Shown: positions 1 to 6,432 of the stretch, one piece after another
How the letters are laid out: each line of letters opens with the position of its first letter
Numbering within the stretch: the first letter of the stretch is position 1
From: Patescibacteria group bacterium
GTDB taxonomy: Bacteria > Patescibacteriota > Minisyncoccia > Phycocordibacterales > UBA12079
NCBI GenBank assembly: GCA_018821685.1
Contig: JAHJLO010000106.1
Location: 1-6,432, forward strand
Direction: 5' to 3'
Length of the DNA: 6,432 bases
Notes under the pieces: model-generated
What the model was told of the DNA's origin: nothing
Database searches by the model: none
What the model saw: the letters and a program-made list of their open reading frames with translations, nothing else
Translations under genes and position numbers: made by a program

Positions 1-1157
1 TAAAAAAATACATTTATTCAATATTTATTTCTGTTTTTTTAATTTCTATAACTTTCGGGAGCGCTCAAGCTGCAGATTTTCGTATTGCAGATAAAGAAGG
101 GGGAAATATAAATGTTGGACAAGAAGAAGAAATAACAAGTCTTTATGCAGCTGGAAACATTGTTTCCATTGAAGCTGATACTGAAAAAGGTTTGCACGTG
201 GCAGGAAATATCGTGAATATAAACGGAGCCGTGGGGCATTCAGTTTATTCTGGTGCTGGGACTTTGATAGTTCGTGGTGATATAGGCGGAAGTATCCATG
301 GAGGAGCTGGAAATATTGTAATTGAAAGTAATGTTGAAGGAGATGTTATTTTAGGCGGAGGAAATATTTCTATCGCTGACAAAGCTTCCATTGGGGGCGA
401 TTTGGTTGTTGGTGGAGGAGTTGTAGATATTCAAGGTTCTGTAGGTGGAAATATTTATTTGAGTGGAGGTGTTCTTACTATTAATGGTGAGGTTGGGGGT
501 GATGTAAAAATAGATCAAGTTGATGAGCTTAAAATTGGAAGCAACGCTGTCATAAACGGAAATCTTGAATATTATTCAGTTGAAGAAATTGAGATTGAAG
601 AAGGTGCTGTTATATTAGGCGAAACAATTTTAAATGAAGCTGGAATAAATAAAGATATCGATAAAGGAGCTTTGGCAGGAATTATTTTTGCTTTTATTTC
701 CCTAACACTGTTAATTAAATTAGTAGGTGTCACCCTGACTTCTTTAATAATCTTTTTTATTTTTAAGAGATTTACAAAAAATGTAGTTACTGAAAATTTG
801 TCTAGTTTTTGGAAAAACCTAGGTCTTGGATTTGCTCTTCTTATTTTGATACCGATTGCCTCTATTATGATTATTGCAACAATAGTTGGTATTTGGCTTG
901 GCTTAATTATTTTAATGATCTACTTAGTTTCTCTTATGCTTGCTACTGTTTTTGCGAGTATTACATTCGGAAGTTGGTTGAGTTCTTTAATCACAAAAGA
1001 GGAAAAACATTCTATTACTTGGAAGACAATAATTGGGGGTGTGATTGCTTTAATGGCAGTCGACTTTATTCCTGTAATCGGGGGAGTTATTGTTTTTGTG
1101 TTCATATTAAGTAGTTTTGGTGCTATTTATAAAGTAGCTTTTAAATTACATAGATAG
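1..1157 (+). CDS. Secreted beta-solenoid (polymer-forming/bactofilin-like) membrane protein, 5' end cut by window
   Basis: The frame is open from base 3 to the TAG at 1155-1157, giving 384 visible residues. A TTG at 192 could be taken as a start, but it falls inside a repeat, and a good signal peptide is readable upstream (codons 3-71), so the real start codon lies just left of the window. After the signal peptide come about nine glycine-rich turns of 17-20 residues (nt 141-623), as in bactofilin-like polymer-forming proteins. Then follows a very hydrophobic region (about nt 666-1140) with roughly four to six membrane helices, including the segments at about nt 666-765, 825-960 and 1023-1130. 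I infer an extracytoplasmic solenoid on a membrane anchor, perhaps a scaffold or envelope-stress component. No catalytic motif and no cysteine is visible. The family assignment is from repeat pattern only; the exact function is unknown. Confidence 0.8.
   Translation, partial: KKYIYSIFISVFLISITFGSAQAADFRIADKEGGNINVGQEEEITSLYAAGNIVSIEADTEKGLHVAGNIVNINGAVGHSVYSGAGTLIVRGDIGGSIHGGAGNIVIESNVEGDVILGGGNISIADKASIGGDLVVGGGVVDIQGSVGGNIYLSGGVLTINGEVGGDVKIDQVDELKIGSNAVINGNLEYYSVEEIEIEEGAVILGETILNEAGINKDIDKGALAGIIFAFISLTLLIKLVGVTLTSLIIFFIFKRFTKNVVTENLSSFWKNLGLGFALLILIPIASIMIIATIVGIWLGLIILMIYLVSLMLATVFASITFGSWLSSLITKEEKHSITWKTIIGGVIALMAVDFIPVIGGVIVFVFILSSFGAIYKVAFKLHR
3..71 (+). other. Signal peptide of the solenoid protein
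   Basis: Codons 3-71 read KKYIYSIFISVFLIS followed by ITFGSAQA: two lysines, a hydrophobic core of about 15 residues, then a small-x-small AQA site. Predicted signal peptidase I cleavage is after the Ala at 69-71, leaving ADFRIAD as the mature N-terminus. This places the solenoid outside the cytoplasmic membrane and shows that translation starts upstream of the window edge. Confidence 0.75.
141..623 (+). repeat. Nine tandem protein repeats of 17-20 codons (beta-solenoid turns)
   Basis: Aligned by eye, the protein breaks into turns starting LYAAGNIVSIEA, LHVAGNIVNING, VYSGAGTLIVRG, IHGGAGNIVIES, VILGGGNISIAD, LVVGGGVVDIQG, IYLSGGVLTING, VKIDQVDELKIG and LEYYSVEEIEIE. Six of the first seven turns are exactly 17 residues; the fifth has 19 and the last two have 20. 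Each turn has a hydrophobic strand, a glycine corner, a second strand with alternating hydrophobic residues, and a Gly-Gly/Gly-Asp corner. The last two turns lose the glycines and become acidic, probably capping the solenoid before the membrane region. The repetition is in the protein; the DNA copies have diverged. Confidence 0.75.
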
Positions 1158-1214
1158 TTTTAAAATCAGGATTACTTATTTGTTTATCCTTGCTACAAAT
1201 TGTACGAAGCAATT

Positions 1215-1766
1215 ATGAAAAAAATATTAAACGTTCCATACTATTCTCAATATGAGGATGTAAAAGATGAATACTGGAAGCCAAGGGCTTGTGCTATTGT
1301 AGGGGTTAAAATGACTCTGGATTATTTTGATAATCATTTAGGTTTAAATGTCGAGGATTTGATTAAAGAAGGGGTGAGTATTGGAGGATTAGATGAAAAT
1401 AAAGATTGGATTCATGAAAAATTAGTTCAACTCTTGAGAAATCATGGAATGAGCGCTTACAGGCAAGAATTTATAAGTTTAAATTATGAATATTTTGATA
1501 AGTTGTTAAATATTGGGATATTAAAAATCAAAAAAGAATTAGAAAAAGAAAACCCTATCTTAGTTTCGGTTCCTAGGAAATTTGAAAAAGAAGAAAGCTT
1601 CCATATGATTGTATTAACTGGTTTTGAAACAAGTGACAGCGGGGAAGTAAAAGGTTTTTATTATAACGATACTGATTATCACAGCGAAGCCGAAGGAAAA
1701 GATATTTTTGTTGATATTGAGACTTTTAAAACGCACTGGAGAAGATTAGCTATTTTTGTAAAATAA
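1215..1766 (+). CDS. C39-like (papain-fold) cysteine peptidase family protein
   Basis: A 183-residue protein from ATG 1215 to TAA. The N-terminus (NVPYYSQYED) matches the opening of Peptidase_C39_2-type proteins. By that comparison Gln12 would be the oxyanion-hole residue, Cys26 (in RACAIVGVKMTL) the nucleophile at the head of a helix, His130 (SFHMIVLTGF) the general base, and Asn151 or Asp152 (YYNDTDYHS) the third residue. The usual Cys-Gly after the nucleophile is Cys-Ala here. There is no signal peptide or membrane helix, so the protein is probably cytoplasmic unless exported by another route. An in-frame TTG at 1200 would add five residues; the ATG is preferred because homologues begin close to the VPYYSQ motif. 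No Shine-Dalgarno precedes it. A weak TGC-TACAAA box at 1191-1199 could be its promoter, or it could be read through from the upstream gene 57 bases away. Substrate unknown. Confidence 0.75.
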   Translation: MKKILNVPYYSQYEDVKDEYWKPRACAIVGVKMTLDYFDNHLGLNVEDLIKEGVSIGGLDENKDWIHEKLVQLLRNHGMSAYRQEFISLNYEYFDKLLNIGILKIKKELEKENPILVSVPRKFEKEESFHMIVLTGFETSDSGEVKGFYYNDTDYHSEAEGKDIFVDIETFKTHWRRLAIFVK

Positions 1767-1785
1767 TTTTTTGAATTCTAGGGGG

Positions 1786-1835
1786 AACAATAAAAAGGTG
1801 AATTTTAGCATACTAAAATTCACCTTTTTATTGTT
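1786..1835 (+). terminator. Intrinsic terminator, perfect 23-bp stem with CATA loop
   Basis: Bases 1786-1808 and 1813-1835 are exact reverse complements around the four-base loop 1809-1812. The inner core has an A-run, a GGTGAATTTTAG stem and its partner ending in a T-run, so it can terminate on either strand. It lies 20 bases after the stop of the C39-like gene and before the gyrB promoter, so it ends the upstream transcript. Confidence 0.8.
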
Positions 1836-1903
1836 AAAATCTCACTTTTTAAGCCACAATTTTATTAAAAAAGGTGGATAATTCAGTAGCAAATAAACCC
1901 TAA

Positions 1904-4124
<2,221 letters not shown>

Positions 4125-4142
4125 TAGTTATATTAATGGCTA

Positions 4143-4151
4143 TGATATAAT
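4143..4151 (+). promoter_or_regulatory. Extended -10 promoter for the nuclease gene
   Basis: TGATATAAT is a perfect -10 hexamer (4146-4151) with a TGn extension and no convincing -35 (around 4123-4128). Seven bases separate it from ATG 4159, so the transcript would start at or next to that ATG. The earlier in-frame ATG (4150) overlaps the -10 box itself and would not be in the mRNA. Confidence 0.7.
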
Positions 4152-4158
4152 GCTCAAT

Positions 4159-5658
4159 ATGAATTTATCAAAAACAAATTACCTAATATATCAAGACTGC
4201 GGAAAGAATGCCTGGCTTAAAATACACAAGCCTGATGTTTATTTCGAGAATGAACTTTCAGCTTTCGATGAAGGTCTTATTGAAACAGGAAACGAAGTCG
4301 ATGATTTGGCTCGAGACTTATATCCAGGAGGAGTATCGGTGGATAATCGAAAAGATTTTGATTATACAGCAAAGTTAATAAAAGAAAAAACTCCTGTTAT
4401 TTATCAGCCAGTTTTTCAGACAGACAAGTATCAAATTGCCTGCGATATTATAGTTTTAAATGAAAAAACTGGAAAATATGATATCCACGAAGTAAAAGCT
4501 TCGAATAGTGGTGATGATAAAAAGAAGAAAACAAAAAATGAACTATATGAAAAAGATTTAGCTTTTCAATATATAACCATGAAAGAAGCTGGTGTTGACG
4601 TAGGAAATTTATATTTAAGAAGACTAAACCCTGATTATGTTCGTAATGGTGAATTAGATATAAATGAATTTTTCACCAAAGAATATTTTACAGAAAGAGT
4701 TTTAGAAAAAGAAGAAGCTATCCACGAAGAAATGGAAATTGCCTATGATTATTTAATGCAGGAAGAAGAACCTGGAGGAAATTGTTCTTGTCTTCTAAAA
4801 GGGAGAAATGCTCACTGTACAACTTTTGCCTATTCAAACCCAGATGTTCCAAAATATTCAGTTCATGATATTTCTCGAATCGGGCTTTCAAAAAGAAAAT
4901 TAGAGGATTTAATTGATAGTGGCATCCGAGATATCTTAGACGTTCCTCTGGATTTTAAATTATCTGAAAAACAAGAAAACCAGCTTTTAGTGGCTCGTAA
5001 AAAAACAGAAATTTTAGATAGGGAAGGAATCCAAGAATTTTTAGATACCATAGAATATCCAATTGCCTTTTTTGACTATGAAACTTTCCCTTCAGCAATT
5101 CCAAGATTCAACGGTTACAGTCCTTATAACCAAATTCCATTTCAGTTTTCTGTTCATGTTTTAGACGAACCGGGTGGGGAATTGAAACACGAAGAATTTA
5201 TTTATACAGATACTGGCAACCCTGACGAACCCATGATTAAAGCTCTTCAAAAATTTATTCCAGAGAAAGGAAGTGTAATTGTTTGGTATAAGAGTTTTGA
5301 AATGACGAGAAATAAGGAATTAGGAATTAGAAATCCTGAACACCAGCCTTTCTTACAAAATTTAAACGACAGGATTGTTGATTTAGAAGATCCTTTTAAA
5401 GCTCAATTTTATGTTCACCCTGAATTTAAAGGGAAGACTTCTATTAAGTATATTTTGCCCGCTTTGGTTCCAGAATTGTCCTATAAAGACATGAATATCA
5501 AAGAAGGGGCAACTGCTTCAAATACGTGGAACCAGATAGTCAGAGGCGAATTATCGGAAGAAGAAGCGGAAGCTCAGACAGAGAATTTACTTAGGTATTG
5601 CGAATTAGATACCTACGCAATGGTTGAAATTTTTAATGTTTTAAAAAGGTTAATTTAA
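4159..5658 (+). CDS. DUF2779-type protein: RecB/Cas4-like nuclease domain fused to a DEDD exonuclease domain
   Basis: 499 residues from ATG 4159. ATG 4150 is also in frame, three codons earlier, but lies in the -10 box. N-terminal half: a PD-(D/E)XK nuclease pattern with ETGNEVDDLARDLYP (42-56), Asp96 (CDIIVL), Glu111-Val-Lys113 (IHEVKAS) and DLAFQYITMKEAG (133-145). Cys14 plus Cys209, Cys211 and Cys220 are arranged as in Cas4/AddB-like nucleases that bind a 4Fe-4S cluster. C-terminal half: an RNase H-fold 3'-5' exonuclease pattern with Asp306 and Glu308 (AFFDYETF), Asp408 (RIVDLEDPF) and Asp484 (YCELDTYAMVEI), plus SIKYILPALVPEL (428-440), typical of DUF2779/YprB-like domains. This points to a cytoplasmic nuclease acting on DNA or RNA; the substrate is unknown. 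It is transcribed alone, insulated from gyrB, and there are no cas genes nearby. The domain assignment is from motifs read by eye. Confidence 0.8.
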   Translation: MNLSKTNYLIYQDCGKNAWLKIHKPDVYFENELSAFDEGLIETGNEVDDLARDLYPGGVSVDNRKDFDYTAKLIKEKTPVIYQPVFQTDKYQIACDIIVLNEKTGKYDIHEVKASNSGDDKKKKTKNELYEKDLAFQYITMKEAGVDVGNLYLRRLNPDYVRNGELDINEFFTKEYFTERVLEKEEAIHEEMEIAYDYLMQEEEPGGNCSCLLKGRNAHCTTFAYSNPDVPKYSVHDISRIGLSKRKLEDLIDSGIRDILDVPLDFKLSEKQENQLLVARKKTEILDREGIQEFLDTIEYPIAFFDYETFPSAIPRFNGYSPYNQIPFQFSVHVLDEPGGELKHEEFIYTDTGNPDEPMIKALQKFIPEKGSVIVWYKSFEMTRNKELGIRNPEHQPFLQNLNDRIVDLEDPFKAQFYVHPEFKGKTSIKYILPALVPELSYKDMNIKEGATASNTWNQIVRGELSEEEAEAQTENLLRYCELDTYAMVEIFNVLKRLI

Positions 5659-5664
5659 TTTACG

Positions 5665-5704
5665 AAAAGAACGGCTACGATTTTGAAATCGTAGCCGTTC
5701 TTTT
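5665..5704. terminator. Bidirectional terminator between convergent genes
   Basis: Bases 5665-5683 and 5686-5704 are exact reverse complements with only TG between them; in RNA the top pairs would open to a loop of about four to six bases. The GC-rich core GAACGGCTACGAT is flanked by an A-run on the left and a T-run (5701-5706) on the right, so it works for the + strand nuclease gene (stop 5658) and the - strand DsbA-like gene (stop 5724). Confidence 0.9.
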
Positions 5705-5723
5705 TTACAAGAGATAATCTAAA

Positions 5724-6413
5724 TTATTTATTTAAGATTGTGTCTATCATTAATTTAACAGTTTCGTAGGGTTGTCCTCCGTTAATATTAGTTTGTGTTC
5801 CGTCTTTTTCAACAATAAATGATTGAGGTGTTCCTTGTACTCCTGCATTTATTCCTGTTTCCTGTTGAGCTTTAATTCTGTTTGCCATTTCTTCATTATC
5901 TAAACAAGCGACAAAAGCTTCTTTATCCAATTCAATCTCTTCAGCAATATTTGGAAGTTCAGCTAAATCAAAACCATTATTTGAAGGTGTTCTTTCAAAA
6001 ACTATATTTAAGTATTCCCAGAATTTTGCATTTCCCCCTAATTCAGCAGCACATTCTGTTGCGATTGCTTCTAAACGAGCCTTTGAGTGAAGTTGGTCAA
6101 TTGGAAAATGTCTAAAAACAAGAGCAACCTTTCCGTCTTTTCCATATTCATCCATAATTCTTTCCATTGTTGCATTGAAGTTTTTACAGTAAGGACATTC
6201 AAGGTCGGAGTAGGAAATAATAACAAGTTCAGCATTGGGATCACCTATGAAATGGTCTTCATCTGTAACTGGTGCTAATTCTCGTTCCTGAGTTACAGGA
6301 TTTTCGTTGTTAATATCTTCGCCTTTTGGTTTGTCTGACATAAGACCCCAGGCGATTAAAGATCCTGCTATTATAATTGCGATTGGTACTAAAAAACTGT
6401 TTGATTCTTTCAT
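5724..6413 (-). CDS. Membrane-anchored DsbA/BdbD-like thiol-disulfide oxidoreductase
   Basis: 229 residues. An uncleaved N-terminal helix (about residues 7-24, FLVPIAIIIAGSLIAWGL) anchors it, followed by a polar linker (26-58) and a thioredoxin-fold domain facing outward. ELVIISYSDLECPYCKNF carries the active-site pair Cys73-Pro-Tyr-Cys76. Helical-insert signatures FRHFPI (100-105), ATECAAE (118-124) and KFWEYLNIVFE (130-140) follow, then the cis-proline loop GTPQSFIV with Pro196. These are marks of the DSBA/Thioredoxin_4 family, which forms or shuffles disulfides in exported proteins. Cys121 and Cys170 are additional to the active-site pair. No VKOR/DsbB-type reoxidant lies in the window. 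The start is the ATG (complement of 6411-6413) just before the membrane helix. No Shine-Dalgarno is visible in the 19 bases left before the edge, and the promoter is probably outside the window. Confidence 0.9.
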   Translation of the reverse strand: MKESNSFLVPIAIIIAGSLIAWGLMSDKPKGEDINNENPVTQERELAPVTDEDHFIGDPNAELVIISYSDLECPYCKNFNATMERIMDEYGKDGKVALVFRHFPIDQLHSKARLEAIATECAAELGGNAKFWEYLNIVFERTPSNNGFDLAELPNIAEEIELDKEAFVACLDNEEMANRIKAQQETGINAGVQGTPQSFIVEKDGTQTNINGGQPYETVKLMIDTILNK

Positions 6414-6432
6414 TTTAATTGTTTATTTATTA

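Noticed and set aside
39..239. Open frame on the - strand at the left edge
   Set aside because: It is antisense to the signal peptide and first repeats of the solenoid protein, which are well supported.
809..1114. Open frame on the + strand inside the solenoid gene
   Set aside because: It overlaps the membrane region in another frame, and its aromatic-rich, low-similarity product is an artefact of hydrophobic codons.
192..1157. TTG at 192 as the start of the solenoid protein
   Set aside because: The frame stays open to the left edge and encodes a signal peptide and further matching repeat turns upstream.
1191..1199. TGC-TACAAA as a promoter for the C39-like gene
   Set aside because: Only four of six -10 positions match and there is no -35; mentioned in the gene entry but too weak to list.
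1867..1887. Partial direct copy of the 1792-1808 hairpin arm (AAAAAAGGTGGATAATTCAG)
   Set aside because: The similarity is imperfect and mostly A/T; it could be chance in AT-rich DNA.
4159..5658. CRISPR-associated Cas4
   Set aside because: The cysteine and nuclease pattern resembles Cas4, but the protein is much longer with a C-terminal exonuclease domain, and no repeat array or cas gene is present.
5882..6278. Two + strand open frames opposite the DsbA-like gene
   Set aside because: They are antisense to a gene with clear family motifs and show no domain features of their own.

Overview
The window is AT-rich, densely coded bacterial DNA with five protein genes. Four read on the + strand: an envelope protein cut by the left edge, a small cysteine-peptidase-like protein, GyrB and a two-domain nuclease. 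One reads on the - strand: a membrane-anchored DsbA-like thiol oxidoreductase. All visible stop codons are TAA or TAG, and the reading frames make sense under the standard bacterial code. The mix of a polymer-forming/bactofilin-like membrane protein, a C39-like peptidase with no signal peptide, a DUF2779-type nuclease and a DsbA-like protein, together with the AT-rich DNA and the lack of Shine-Dalgarno sequences, suggests a Candidate Phyla Radiation (Patescibacteria) genome. That placement is inference from gene style; there is no rRNA or other taxonomic marker here.

Layout. Positions 1-1157 hold a secreted protein built of about nine 17-20-residue beta-solenoid turns followed by a hydrophobic multi-pass membrane region. 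Its true start lies just left of the window, because a signal peptide is readable from base 3. Positions 1215-1766 hold the C39-like protein, followed by a perfect 23-bp hairpin terminator. An extended -10 promoter (1907-1915) then drives gyrB (1985-4072), whose leader carries a small hairpin followed by a T-run. gyrB ends inside a perfect 29-bp inverted repeat that serves as its terminator. A second extended -10 promoter (4143-4151) sits exactly where a leaderless transcript for the next gene would start. That gene (4159-5658) joins a RecB/Cas4-like nuclease domain with four candidate Fe-S cysteines to a DEDD-type exonuclease (DUF2779-like) domain. It converges on the DsbA-like gene (5724-6413, - strand), and a 19-bp-arm hairpin between them can terminate both.

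The genes do not form one pathway. The first and last act at the cell envelope, gyrB is core DNA topology machinery, and the nuclease is probably DNA or RNA processing of unknown purpose. The most unusual features are the regulatory architecture (no Shine-Dalgarno at any visible start, two extended -10 promoters placed for leaderless transcripts, three long mismatch-free terminator hairpins, one of which includes the gyrB stop codon) and the double-nuclease protein. I see no CRISPR array, insertion sequence, tRNA or phage gene. No gene-free stretch exceeds 300 bases.
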